Of a DNA stretch of 64,000 nucleotides, positions 22,901 through 32,838 are shown in pieces. Every line of letters begins with the position of its first letter. Position 1 is the stretch's first letter. Source of the stretch: Buddleja alternifolia (taxonomy: Eukaryota > Streptophyta > Magnoliopsida > Lamiales > Scrophulariaceae); assembly GCA_019426215.1 (NCBI GenBank), contig CM033403.1, positions 5,347,001-5,411,000 of the forward strand, read 5' to 3'. The notes under the pieces were generated by a model. It worked only from the letters and a program-made list of their open reading frames with translations. It had not been told where the DNA came from and did no database searches. The position numbers and the translations under genes were made by a program.

Positions 22901-23178
22901 GAAAATTTAATTTCAAAGCCTTTATCACAGAATTGACTTATGCTTAGGAGATTATGTTTAAGACCCTCAACATAGTATACATCATTGATCATGATGTTCC
23001 CCCTATGCATGATACCTATACCTTTAGTTTTACCTTTAGAATTATCACCGAATATAACTTGAGGACCATTGGTTGCACGATAGTTGATCAAGAGATCCTT
23101 TGATCCAGTCATGTGTCTCGATGATCCACTATCTATGTACCATACTGAAGCGTCGGTGTTGGCTCTAGGTACCTGCAT
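19927..23178 (-). CDS. pol: Pol polyprotein (protease, integrase, RT, RNase H) of the SIRE-type element
   Basis: 1083 codons from ATG 23178. Domains in order: aspartic protease with DSGSS at residues 16-20 and the RHMTG motif; a pre-integrase HHCC zinc domain (HRKMNHLNF...CDACQMGKQ, about 145-185); the integrase core with HLDLFGP, VDDFSRY and [13 protein letters not shown] supplying D, D and E; RT with [10 protein letters not shown] and an intact YVDDIIFGS box near residue 768; and RNase H with [18 protein letters not shown] and HCDNQSA. All catalytic residues I can check are present. It makes and integrates the cDNA. The start is set by a TGA (23179-23181) directly before the ATG, so the frame cannot extend into gag. 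Confidence 0.95.
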   Translation of the reverse strand: MQVPRANTDASVWYIDSGSSRHMTGSKDLLINYRATNGPQVIFGDNSKGKTKGIGIMHRGNIMINDVYYVEGLKHNLLSISQFCDKGFEIKFSSDLCEIIDVKTGSTKLKGRRTNNVYLVDWDSTLDNNPTCFVAKNQNELGWLWHRKMNHLNFKTISQLISLNLVEGLPKGSFNKDRLCDACQMGKQVKSSFKKKLHLSTSRILELLHLDLFGPIQIMSVSGKKYSLVIVDDFSRYTWVEFLASKDETSAKLTSLIRQLQNSKDLKVTRIRSDRGTEFTNHIVEKFCKDFGILHEYSAPRTPQQNGVAERRNRTLKEAARTMLAESKLPQRLWAEAINTACYTQNRCMINKQHEKTPYELWKGRKPNVSYFHVFGSKCFIHNNGSQSLKTFDPKADEGIFLGYAKNGKSFRILNKVKSKVEESIHVVFDDANQEPSKVNINDAGIEDLSQQASQINLCDDSDIDEDNEIIVPNPKTTRKDINDDIARNADDHEGNVHQEQIQTINTEAPTQGIGQAPTQFNQTLDQSLNSFQPDRKWLRDHPPELIIGDIGAPVRTRAATINEAMFASFLSQMEPKKVDEALNDPSWIEAMQEELNQFERNEVWTLVPRPTHQGVIGTRWVYRNKMDENGIVIRNKARLVAQGYCQEEGIDFDETYAPVARLEAIRMFLAFAAFNKFTVYQMDVKSAFLNGKLQEEVYVEQPPGFINNHGKSMVYKLDKALYGLKQAPRAWYDTLSIFLIGKGFSKGSVDTTLFKITHNGDILLVQIYVDDIIFGSTNKRLCEKFSKMMQDQFEMSMMGELTFFLGLQVKQLPNGIFINQTKYTRDMIKKFGMENASPSKIPMSQTLKLDRDDNGKKIDITNYRGIIGSLLYLTASRPDIMFSVCMCARFQADPRESHLIAAKRILKYLKGTQNVGLWYPRDSPFELIGYSDADFAGCKIDRKSTSGTCQFLGDRLISWHSKKQQSIATSTAEAEYVAAGSCCAQILWMRQQLRDYGIILDPTPIHCDNQSALAMTQNPVLHSRTKHIDIRYHFLRDHVQKKDISMHFIGTEKQLADIFTKALNEQRFLTLRSELGMIDLNA

Positions 23179-23192
23179 TCAAAAGGGCAGAT

Positions 23193-25406
23193 CTAATTTC
23201 CTTTAGGTACCCATTTTGTTTTGGGTCCTTCTTTGTTAGTGACGTGAATTAGATTTTTCGGAACCCATATTTGCCTTGTCTTCACTATGGGAGAAAGATT
23301 GGCCTTCTTGGGTTTCGTTTTGAGTTGCATACTTTTTCTAGATGTATAGAAATATCCTTGATTATAGTAATAATCATAATCGTAATCACAATTATCATAG
23401 TGTTGATAATATGAACTGGATTGTTTTGGATATAGACGTTTGATTCTGTTTGGTACTGGCTTAGGATGCACTTTTGGTGCGGGACGCTTAACGTTTGATT
23501 CACTGGCAGAAAATATCTCCTTAGCTTTTTGAGCGTTTGGATATATTTTCTTTTGTGAGACATTCGCTTTGGTCTTTCCTTTGCCTGAGTCAGTGTTGAC
23601 TTTATCATTAGCTTTTGTACCAGTATTTGTTGATTCATTCAGCGTTTGTCTGATTGAACTTTCTTCAACAAAGATTACACCTTTTCCTTTGTTGATTGTT
23701 GTAACATTGGACGCTTTGGCTTTATAACTAAATTTATCAAAACCTAGACCGGTCTTTTCACCAAATGCCCTGGTTACTTTAGTCACATTATCTAGCGTTC
23801 TAGACGCTTTTGATAATGAAGAGATAAGCTGCTCTGATTTGGCAAGTTTAGCGACCATTTCAGCTTCTCTTTTGACTATTATATCAAGATCACCTTTTAG
23901 CTGAGTAATTTCACTCTCGAGTGATTGGTTTTTCTCAATGCACTGTTGCTGAATTTGCAACTCTGCTTTGAGCGTTAAGTTATCACTTCTGAGTGCTGAA
24001 ATAATACGATGGTGATTTTGGAATAATTGGGTGGCATCTTGACAATCTGTATAATATTCCTTTACTTTGTCAAGTAATTCATCATAAGAGAGAGGATGAT
24101 ACAGATCAGTGGTTACCTCAGATGGTACGTCGTTAGATGCTTCATTTTCTCTTGCCATGAGACAAATGAATGCTGAGTCCTTTGATGGTTCATCATCGCT
24201 GCTTTCATCTGATGATTCCAAGTCCTCTTCAGGCGTATAGAGAGGTTCTGATTCTGCTAGCAAGCCTTGTTGTCTCAGGTTGCTCCTGAATTGGTTTCTA
24301 TCCGTGTGATCTTGCTTTGTAGGTTTAGACACATTTGGATATGGGCAATTAACTTGGAAATGCCCTGGTCTCCTGCAGTTGTAACAAAGATTGGTCTTCA
24401 TCTTTTGTTCGTTTGTTAATCTTGTGGATCGTTGGTTTAACGCTGCAGGCGCTGAGAGATCTTGCTGAGAAGGAGTTTGATATTGAATTGGCGCTAGGGA
24501 GGAGGACGCAGGATAGTGAGGCGCTTGATATTGTGGTTGTATTTGAGGAAGCGCTTGATATGAACTTTGTCCTGGGTGCTTAGGACTGTTTCCCTTCTTT
24601 TCATATTTCAGGAATTTCCTGAATCTATTTAGAAGCGCCAGTTCTTCTTCCTCACTTATATCCGAACCTTTTTCTTTGATAAGTTTTCCTTTGATTGATG
24701 CCATTAGCGCTCCAGATTCGATCACTGGATTACTTACTGCATCACTGGCCGAATTCAGCTCAAACTCAAATGCTTTGAGTTCTGAAAAAGCATCTTCTGG
24801 AGTTAGGCTGTCCAGATTGTTTGATTCTCTCATTGCAGTTGTTTTCATCAGGAATCTGCTTGGAAGACTTCTAAAGATTTTGACCACTATTTCTCGATTT
24901 TGTAGCTCCATACCCAGAGATGTTAGTTCAGTGACAAGGGCTGTAAACCTCATGTCTAATTGCTCTAGCGTCTCATTAGGTAGCATCTTGAAGCCGTTGA
25001 ATTTTTCTTTGGCAATTGATAATTTGTTTTCCTTTATTTGTGCTGAGCCACCACAAATAGTAGCCAACTTATCCCAAATTTCTTTAGTTGTATTGCATGA
25101 TTTGACTTTGTTGAATAAGTTGTCATTGTCACCAATGGCTGTGTATAATGCATTCCGACCGACATTGTCTAGATTGGCTCGTCGACGCTCATCGGTGGAC
25201 CATTCTTGTTTGGGCTTCTCCACATAACCGTCAGGTGTTTCTCTTGTGGCTTCGGGCGCTCTGGTGATAACTTTGTATATTTTGATTGACCCATCTGAAA
25301 TGATATCACACATTTCATCATCACATGAACACAAATAAGTAAACGCTTTGACCTTCCAAGAGTCATAATTTGACTCGGTCAACTTGGGAACTTTAGAGAA
25401 TGCCAT
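23193..25406 (-). CDS. gag: Gag of the SIRE-type element
   Basis: 737 codons from ATG 25406 (MAFSKVPKLTESNYDSWKVK, the common copia gag start) to TAG at 23193-23195. It has the UBN2-type capsid fold (KEIWDKLATICGGS, KMLPNETLEQLDMRFTALVTELTSLG), a Pro/Gln-rich linker at about 275-330, and one CCHC zinc knuckle near residues 340-355 (CYNCRRPGHFQVNC). A coiled-coil stretch follows at about 470-540 and then a long basic C-terminal part ending KTKWVPKGN. The size is large for copia gag but normal for SIRE-type elements. It assembles the particle and binds RNA. The C-terminus ends 15 bases before the pol start, in another frame. Confidence 0.94.
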   Translation of the reverse strand: MAFSKVPKLTESNYDSWKVKAFTYLCSCDDEMCDIISDGSIKIYKVITRAPEATRETPDGYVEKPKQEWSTDERRRANLDNVGRNALYTAIGDNDNLFNKVKSCNTTKEIWDKLATICGGSAQIKENKLSIAKEKFNGFKMLPNETLEQLDMRFTALVTELTSLGMELQNREIVVKIFRSLPSRFLMKTTAMRESNNLDSLTPEDAFSELKAFEFELNSASDAVSNPVIESGALMASIKGKLIKEKGSDISEEEELALLNRFRKFLKYEKKGNSPKHPGQSSYQALPQIQPQYQAPHYPASSSLAPIQYQTPSQQDLSAPAALNQRSTRLTNEQKMKTNLCYNCRRPGHFQVNCPYPNVSKPTKQDHTDRNQFRSNLRQQGLLAESEPLYTPEEDLESSDESSDDEPSKDSAFICLMARENEASNDVPSEVTTDLYHPLSYDELLDKVKEYYTDCQDATQLFQNHHRIISALRSDNLTLKAELQIQQQCIEKNQSLESEITQLKGDLDIIVKREAEMVAKLAKSEQLISSLSKASRTLDNVTKVTRAFGEKTGLGFDKFSYKAKASNVTTINKGKGVIFVEESSIRQTLNESTNTGTKANDKVNTDSGKGKTKANVSQKKIYPNAQKAKEIFSASESNVKRPAPKVHPKPVPNRIKRLYPKQSSSYYQHYDNCDYDYDYYYNQGYFYTSRKSMQLKTKPKKANLSPIVKTRQIWVPKNLIHVTNKEGPKTKWVPKGN

Positions 25407-25499
25407 GAAGAATTTAAAGTAATTTTAAAGCGACTATATAAAAAAAATGAATCTGAACAAGCAGTTACGCTTGGAAACGCTTAGGTTTCAACTTCAACC

Positions 25500-25511
25500 G
25501 CTCTGATACCA
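25500..25511 (-). other. Primer-binding site of the SIRE-type element
   Basis: The minus strand reads TGGTATCAGAGC two bases after the LTR, complementary to initiator tRNA-Met. Gag starts about 95 bases downstream, so the leader is short. Confidence 0.93.
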
Positions 25512-25513
25512 CT

Positions 25514-27273
25514 TGTTGGTCCCAAGTGGTATACGAAAGGGTCTAGAAGGGGGGGGGGGTTGAATAGACCCTGAAGTCTTTTTCGACTTCTTAAAATTCG
25601 TATCACTTTGAAGTATTTGAACGCTTGACAAGTTTAAGCGCTGGATGTGGCGCTTGAGAAACGTTAACTTAGACTCGGTGATTTCAACGCTTACCAAAGT
25701 AGGGCAGAGTTTAGTCACTAAATCAGAGTTAGCACAGCGGAAGTATTTTATAGCTTAGCGTTCGGTTAATTAATCGAAAGTAGTCGCTTAGTTGTTTTAA
25801 GACTTTATCAGAATGTATGCAGTATGAATAGTAAAGCAGTAAAACAATGAATGCTTAAAGAGGTAAATGACACAAGATATTTGTAAGGTTCACTGGGTGA
25901 TGTAATCCCAGCTACGTCCTTCTTCTCCTTTTATCAGGGAGGTTTTTCCACTATGATGATTATCGAAGAGTCACACAGAGACTTCTACAAGATAGAGGGA
26001 GATTGGATATGATCTTGGAACTCCTTGGTCACACAGATTTCAGCTCCACTAAAGATCTTCTATCCCCTTGCTTCTTTCACTCAGAAATGGTGCAAGTTAC
26101 TCTTGATCTCGGAACTCCTTGGTCACACAGATTTTAGCTCCAATAGAGATCAACTTCAACAAGCTTCTTTTACACAAAATATTGCTTGCAAGTCAACCAG
26201 CTTTCTCACTCAGATGAAAGGTGTTGATGGTTTTGGTCACGGGTTTGTTTGTTTTTGGAAAGTTCAAACAACTTGGGGATATCTCAATGGTAGTATAGGT
26301 TCTTCTTAAAAAAGGATTTGAGATATGGGTGACTGTGTCTGGAATATTTGTGAAAAGCTTATATGGATATTTGGCTATGATTTTCAGTAAGCTTTTCTTT
26401 CAACAAAGTAGGTATTTTTGTGTGTGTCTGTCACTTTTCTTGTTTGTTGAAAGAGCTATTTATAAGGTATTGGTGGTTTTTGTCCGTTTGACATGGTTGG
26501 AGTCTCGTTTCCCCAAACATTCCTTGAGTTCAGACATTTCTAACTTTGGGTATATTTAATTGGTTAGGCATGGTCTTGGTTTCATAAATCTGACAGTCTA
26601 GGTCAAAGATATGGCTTGCCCATAAGTTATAGTGCTTATATTTTAATAGCACTTATCCGACTTTTAATGCATCTTGTCTTATTTCCGTTGGAAATAATTC
26701 GTCCGTTTGATTCATGCATTTTTAAGTCTTTGGATGGTTTTGGGTTTGAGTTTTTCAGGTTACGTTCTTTGTAGGTTGTGTTGGTTTAACCTTTTTGGAC
26801 GCTTGCTGAAGAGAATAGTTATTCTCGTGTATTGGACAGACGCTTGGACTGATCCTGACTTTCTTTTCTTTATTTCAGACGCTTACTCTTCAATCTTGTC
26901 TTGATGGTCTCACTGAGAATTCCGTCATTTTACTTGATGTTGAGTATTCGGCCTGAGTTATCCATTCGTAGTTTGATCACTGGGATAATCCCTAAAGCGT
27001 TTGACGGACGCTTCAAGATATCTTTATCCATTGTAGCTTCAGACGCTTGATCTTCACCTTCATCACTTGGTAGACTCACCCAGAATTTTCCTAAGTGTTT
27101 TAGTGTCACATACTTAGTCTAAAGAATTCTACAAAGATAAATACTATAAGCCTAAGATAAATAAGCTTTCAGGTACTTATACATAACATTCTATGAAAGC
27201 TTTTACACTTTTCGGGGTCTAACAGGAAGTCCTATTTGTCATCATCAAAACATCTAATATGAAATTCCTAACA
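25514..27273 (-). repeat. 5' LTR of the SIRE-type element
   Basis: 1760 bp. Differs from 12969-14731 at roughly eight positions by eye (for example a shorter A run, CAGAGTTT versus CAGAGTTC, and TTTGATCAC versus TTTGAGCAC). It must contain the promoter for the whole element. Confidence 0.95.
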
Positions 27274-28795
27274 GTTTTAAATGAACAACTAGTCTATGTG
27301 AGTCAAAGGCATTGGAAGGGTTTGGTACTTGATCACTGAAATAGTTCGCAAGTCCATCTCAATTGGGCATTGAGATTCGCATAAACTTGTATGACACATA
27401 CTCTGACAAAGGATTTCCAGTCGAACACTATGGGATAGTGGGAGTTTGTGTCATAGATACAATGATGGGATTAGTGTATTCGAACACGGCTCGTAGTAAT
27501 CCGATCACATGGGTTTTTACTCAGTGACTGTCAATGATTGGATTATTGATTATGAAGGTATGCGTGAGCCTTAGACTTGAGGAGTTACGGTCACAGTGTG
27601 CTTGTGACGTTGGATTCTGTCACTAGAGTAGTTAGACCCAAATCTCCCGTTGAAAGGTGAGGTCAACCTCGAAATGTGTTCCAATGGGCAAGTAGCATGT
27701 GAGGTGATTACCAAGAAGGAATTCACTGTCTCGAAAGTAAACGAGAAGTATCCTTTGCGATCATAGGTAAATGAGATTGAAAGTCTCTGGGCAGAGCTGA
27801 TGAACTAACTCTTGTTTAGTAATCTCATATTACTATGATTCTTAAGCATAGAATCGAGTCCTGTGAGTTTGACATATTCCATGACTCTCACTCGATCGGG
27901 ATATGTCAGTGAAGGGCTTATACTCATACGGTATTCATAATCTGGAGGTTAGTAATGACATAGTCATCTCATACTCGATTGGGCTACGATGTGGGGCCAC
28001 GGTGCTGGCTAGGTGTCACCCACATCCTTTGGTATCCTTCCAATGCCAATTGAGACGAACCTAGAGAGTCGCACTATAAAGGAATAGACGGGGAAATCAA
28101 GTCTTGTATTTGGAGGATGTTTTGGTAATTTGTCTTTTGGATGAACGAATCAATTAATTGGACAAATTCATTTAATTGGTTTTTTAATTGGATTAAACAA
28201 TGATGAATTAAAATAATTAGTTTGAATATTTAATTGACTAGGTTAATTAAATATTTAAACTATAATATTAATTAATTAATTAATTAGTTAACAAGAATAT
28301 TGATTTAATCGATATAAATTAGATTAAATGTTAATTGATTAAATTAATTGGACTAAGTTGACTGGGTCAACTTAGCCAAATTATTGTCCAAAAGGCCTAA
28401 TAGGCGTGTACTGATGGGCTTTAAGTTGAAGGATTTATTTAATCCTCCAACACAAGTCAGAGAACATAACTATTCACATAACGTGAAATTCCTCCACCAG
28501 AAATACTAGACAGAAAAATCTTTTCTTCCAACTCAGTCTCGCCTAGCCGCCATGGAGATTGGAGATGGAGATTTCTCGGAGTCTGTTCCTGCGTGATGAT
28601 CTAGAGACGGTACAATTGAACCGTTGGAGAAGATTGAAGATTCGCGAGGATTAAAGTTGAATACGCGAAAAAGTAAGTTTTTCGTATTCATCTTTTTCTT
28701 GATTAAAATCGACGAAAGCCACGAATTGATCTTGGTTTGGGAATTCGGATTTGCTTTTATGTTTTCGCTGAGCGTGCCTGACAGGATTCCCAACA
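27274..28795 (+). repeat. 3' LTR of the old copia element, second part
   Basis: Resumes after the SIRE-type insertion and ends GATTCCCAACA at 28795, the inverted partner of the TGTTGGGAAT start at 12837. Together the two parts give a LTR of about 1.65 kb. The 27600-27780 stretch (TAGAGTAGTTAGACCC, GAAGGAATTCACTGTCTCG) reappears in the LTR fragment at 62462-63684. Confidence 0.85.
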
Positions 28796-29055
28796 AGACG
28801 CGCCCTTTTAAACTTCACTTGGGACTTTTATCATCATCTTACAACCTTCTTAGTACTAAGTGTGTCTCTTCGTGATCAGGTATTAAATCCCTTATAAATA
28901 TTTCAATAATTGGTTCTCGGGTTCACCATTCCTAAACATCCTCTTTCTCTCCGTCTTCCTTAAATAAACAAAAATCACAGAGACACTCTGTTCTTTGTCT
29001 AATATCAACAGTCCATTCGAGCGTTGCCTTACCTCTCCTCGCGAAGTTCTAATCA
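28796..29055. other. Possible promoter/leader segment upstream of the 169-codon ORF
   Basis: The first sequence outside the old copia 3' LTR. It holds a TATA-like CCTTATAAATA near 28889 and a pyrimidine-rich stretch (CCTCTTTCTCTCCGTCTTCC) about 50 bases further on, looking like a plant core promoter and 5' leader. I cannot say whether it belongs to a gene or to an unrecognised element. Confidence 0.35.
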
Positions 29056-29565
29056 ATGGCCGTTCCTCGTCATACCGCCGCGCATGACCTCATGCTTTTA
29101 ATTCCTCGAGCGGCCATCTTAGATTGCGATGAAGCCGAAAAATTGTATGACATAATCAGGGCTTCCCAAGCCTATTATCGTGATGTCAAGGTCGCGTCCG
29201 TCGAAGTAACACATGTAGTTCGCCGATGGGCCTCTGATCGTCGAGGTCAATTGCTTAATCATTTGGCTCTTGGCCCGCGATTTGAATCGACGGTGTTCGA
29301 AGGCGCCGTCTCTGATACTCCCAATCTTTTTGGGACTTGGCCTGCCTTGGAGGGTGGTAACTCCCCTCTTTGTATGAATAGGGTGGTCAACAAATTTGCT
29401 TGGACCAACATGAGCAAACCCATAAATGGTTGGATAAGCAATGCTGATGCTTTCCCATGGTTCGATTATCTTCAACAATTTCTTGCTCAAAGCTTCTTCT
29501 TCGATTCGAAGATTAGCTATCACAGCCTCTTGCTGCATTTCATTGCCACTATAGCTCGAGAATAA
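29056..29565 (+). CDS. Unassigned ORF, 169 codons
   Basis: Starts at an ATG (AATCAATGGCC context) after a pyrimidine-rich leader and a TATA-like box, and ends TAA at 29563-29565. The predicted product begins MAVPRHTAAHDLMLL, is about 19 kDa, and has no motif, repeat, signal peptide or membrane segment that I recognise. Its last 46 bases overlap the antisense gag remnant that starts at 29520. The opposite strand is also open over 29119-29538, which weakens the case for either. It may be a short host gene, an extra antisense ORF of a Tat-like gypsy, or chance. Low confidence. Confidence 0.3.
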   Translation: MAVPRHTAAHDLMLLIPRAAILDCDEAEKLYDIIRASQAYYRDVKVASVEVTHVVRRWASDRRGQLLNHLALGPRFESTVFEGAVSDTPNLFGTWPALEGGNSPLCMNRVVNKFAWTNMSKPINGWISNADAFPWFDYLQQFLAQSFFFDSKISYHSLLLHFIATIARE

Positions 29566-31040
29566 GCAACCTGTTGTGCGATAACCTTCGGGTGGTTATC
29601 CCTCTTTCTTTCGAACTGATCATTGCTTCCGCCCGAACGGTTAAAGGGCGAATCTCTGCTGGTTTTTGCAAACCTTCTAAAACCTCTTCCTCCCCTTCCT
29701 CGAAAGTGCCTATTGTAAGGCATTGGTCCAAGAAATTGGCTACTAGTCTCATGTCTCTGTCTTTTGTTCCAATCTCGCTGATATGCTGGAATCCAATTCG
29801 GATCATTCGGGATGACCTGAAGCCTTACCAATTCGAAGTGAAAGATATCTGAGCAGTTAGCACAGAGTGCTTTTTGCAACTTTACCAAATTTCCGACCAC
29901 TTTAGGGGTATCATAGCCTTTGTCTCGAGTGCTTCCTTGTAAGTCTTTTCATCACTCTTCCTAGCCAGTGGGGTCGGGTTGATTTCCGACTCTTTTTTCT
30001 TTAGCTTTCCATCTTGGTCGAAACCCAGGACTTTTTTTTCAATCCCTAACAGTATTATCGTCCCCCTTTCGAGCTGTTTTACTATGAAACGCCTGAATAT
30101 TTGGCACTGGTCGGTGGTGTGCATAATATTCATGTGCCATCTTTACATGTTCTCGACTCCCTCATCTTTCACTTTGGGAAAGATCAAGATTCCTTCGTCT
30201 CTCAGCCTATTGAACGTTCGATTCGCCAACTTAGCTTTCCTGGAAACCTGCAGATTAAAATTTTCAGAATGGTCAATCTCAACAGTATTTATTTCAAAAT
30301 TTGAAACGGGAAATGGATCCTCATCAATATTCTTTTTTTGACTATCGGGGAAAATAATTTCCTTCGAGTCTAATTTTTCTTGTATTAAATTTCGAAACAT
30401 AATACACTCATTAGTTTCGTGTGAGAAGACATTATGCCATTTACAGTATGGCTTGCCTTTGATTTCTGCTTTTGATGGGATTCGATGTTTTCCTTTAAAC
30501 CTAAGTTTTTTATTAATCAATAACTAATCAAAAATTTGTTCCGTTTTCTGTACATCGAAGGTATACCACTTTTCTTTTTTTTGATTGTAATGAACCAGTA
30601 GCTACACACTCTTTCTTTTCAAGGGCCCCACATTGGAAGGGAGGTCCTTTTATGAATTCTGCTAAGTCGATTTCATAGGCATCCTCGAATGCCCATGGGA
30701 CTCCTACTTCGAAAGTATTAAAGCCCTGATATTTTCTTAGACTTTCTTCTTTTAACATATTTTCGTATCTTATTGTGTTTTCAGCTAAGCTTCTAAAATC
30801 AAGAAATACCATCCCATCAAACTTTATCCTATACTCGAAGGACATATTCTGTTGAGCTAATTGAACAAACTCAGACTCTGGGATATTTAAATGACACTTA
30901 ATCCTAGCCTTTTTAAATCGTGTTAAGAACTCTTCTGTTGACTCTCCTGTATTTTGCCTGATCTTTGCTTGATCACTCATTGATATTCCTGGGTCAGTTC
31001 GAGCAAAATGATTTCGGAATTAAAATTGCATTTCATCCCA
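29520..31040 (-). pseudogene. Tat-like Ty3/gypsy gag, C-terminal part (decayed)
   Basis: Four minus-strand open pieces (30980-30528, 30520-30143, 30133-29882, 29900-29520) read in order as gypsy gag. First is the capsid region (RTDPGIS...LAKIRQNTGESTEEFLTRFKKARIKC-type, starting near 31015). Then comes a CxxH..H...C motif (YCKWHNVFSHETNEC), apparently followed by a second similar unit (HTTDQCQIF), then an Arg/Gly-rich tract (RGRGGRGFRRF). Frame breaks separate the pieces. No protease or RT follows on the left, so the element was truncated at about 29520. The N-terminal part lies at 42533-43747, beyond the inserted Athila-like element. Confidence 0.78.
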
Positions 31041-31044
31041 AGTA

Positions 31045-32838
31045 ACACCCCACACTTAACCTTTACTCGTTCTCGAGTAAATCTAAACAAAACAAATAAA
31101 AAACAAAAATAAAGATAACACCACTTTCGTAGGGAACACGATTGCACTTAGCATGTGCAACAAGACGTTAAACCCCTAGGTTACCCCTAGTGGACGAGTT
31201 TTGTCTCGTGAGGGTTTGCAGAGAATATACCCACAAAATTCATGACATTCGTTTATCTGTCTCGTTGTTCATCAACTCACCAACTAGTCCCAACATTTAT
31301 TACACCCCACAATCATCACATAAACCAATAAACACATAGAATCATTATTTTTCCACCACATGAACATCTTTACTCTCAATTCTTCACACTAATCCCAAAC
31401 AAGTTCGATTTAATATGCATCCATTCGTGCGCAATATATGACTTCTAGCAAGGGAACATCTCAATTTTCAAGCAAAAACACAACATCTATCATATTTCAT
31501 CTTCCTTCAGTTTCCTGCATTCAAAATTTATCAACCCGTGCAATGTCTCGCTAGTCAAGCTTTCTATGTCACCCTTGTAACGAGTTTTGGGTCAATGACT
31601 CTCAAACCAGTCGGTTTTAAGGCACTAGGTGTCAAGACACCCCAACGGACTTAATCACTCGAGTGACAAAGGCTAGAAATGAAAATGGGTGATTTTAGCA
31701 TTCATTAACCACTGAATCAACTTTTTTTTCTTTTTTTTTTCCTCAATTTTTTTTCTTTTTTTTTTCTTTTCTTTTCAACTTTCCTCAAAATATCACCATG
31801 TATCCAAAAATATGTAATTGCTTTTATCTCCCTGATCAATTCCCTTTACTAGAACTCGTGTGTAGTGTGTAAAGATGCATAAAAATTGCACAAATTTCAG
31901 GCTCAATGATCAAACTCAATAAAAAGAGTATCCATGTACAAAAATCAGATTCACATGTTTATATAGTCAAGAGTTCAAATATGGGAACACAAATATTGTG
32001 AACAAGTCAACCAAATTTCAGCAACAACTCAACAAAAAATGATGTATGCCCAATCCTTTCACCAACTAACCACATTACCCCACACTTAAGCAATTTAATA
32101 TACTTCTAATCACAGCATGCAAGCAACCACCCCACACTTAAAACAACACATTGTCCTCAATGTACTTAAGTGCAACCGATATGCAAGAACAAAAACTAAA
32201 TGTAATTAAAATAACTGTGAAAGGAAGACTCCCCTATTGATATGCATGATGGCCCGGGAGTCGGTAGGGTAACTCATCAACATGCTCTATCAGTATTGTA
32301 TAAGCCAGTGAAGGGTCAGAGACTATTGGATATTTTGTCAAACCCCTTTTTTATAAATCGATCTCTCGCGGTAATATCCGCCGTGGGGATCAGTTGTAGA
32401 GCACGATCGGTGGAAGATTCGGTATCTGTTCGTACTATTTTTGACATCTTGAGAGTGAATAATAATAACAGAGAGAACTCTCTTTTTCTTAGACTAATAA
32501 CCGAACCTAGTAGAAGAAGATTGGTCGCGGCTGTGTGGGGGTCAGACGACAGTGGCTGAACTGGTCAGAGAAGACAAACAGCGATGACAGCGGCGTGAGA
32601 AGAGAACGGCAGTGGTGGTGGGTGCGAGTAGATTGGTGGAGTTGGTTGAGTTGTGCTCGACAGCAGAGGAGTGGAGCTCGACGGCGGTGGTTGTGTGGTG
32701 TCGCTCGAAGGTGGAGATGTCAGCAAAATGCGACGGCGGCGACGTGGTGAAGACAAAAGCGACGCCACCTATAGGTCTTGGTGGTGATGACGGCGGAACT
32801 CGATGGGAGGTATGGTAGCGGGGGACTTGACGGCGGCG
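31045..32838 (-). other. 3' non-coding region of the Athila-like element, distal part
   Basis: Non-coding, running (in element orientation) into the polypurine tract. Contains T-rich tracts near 31720-31770 and a GC-rich, GGCGGTGG-type stretch at 32560-32838. The segment 31150-31215 and 31570-31665 is recognisable in inverted form at 35460-35600 and 35960-36020. Confidence 0.65.

Larger units (their letters stand above)
12969..27273 (-). mobile_element. SIRE-type (Sirevirus) Ty1/copia retrotransposon, nearly intact, with a long third ORF
   Basis: A 14.3-kb minus-strand element with LTRs of 1763 and 1760 bp, an initiator tRNA-Met primer-binding site (25500-25511), gag (737 codons), pol (1083 codons), a cluster of polypurine-like tracts after pol, and an uninterrupted 1302-codon ORF before the 3' LTR. 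Flanks are GCTTT (12964-12968) and GTTTT (27274-27278), a target duplication with one mismatch. The LTRs differ at only about eight sites or indels by eye, so the insertion is young. SIRE-type assignment rests on the pol text ([24 protein letters not shown]), large gag, multiple polypurine copies and the extra 3' ORF. The junction between gag and pol is unusual (see findings), so whether it is autonomous is uncertain. Confidence 0.95.

Noticed and set aside
24676..25227. 183-codon plus-strand ORF
   Set aside because: Antisense shadow of the gag reading frame, no domain.
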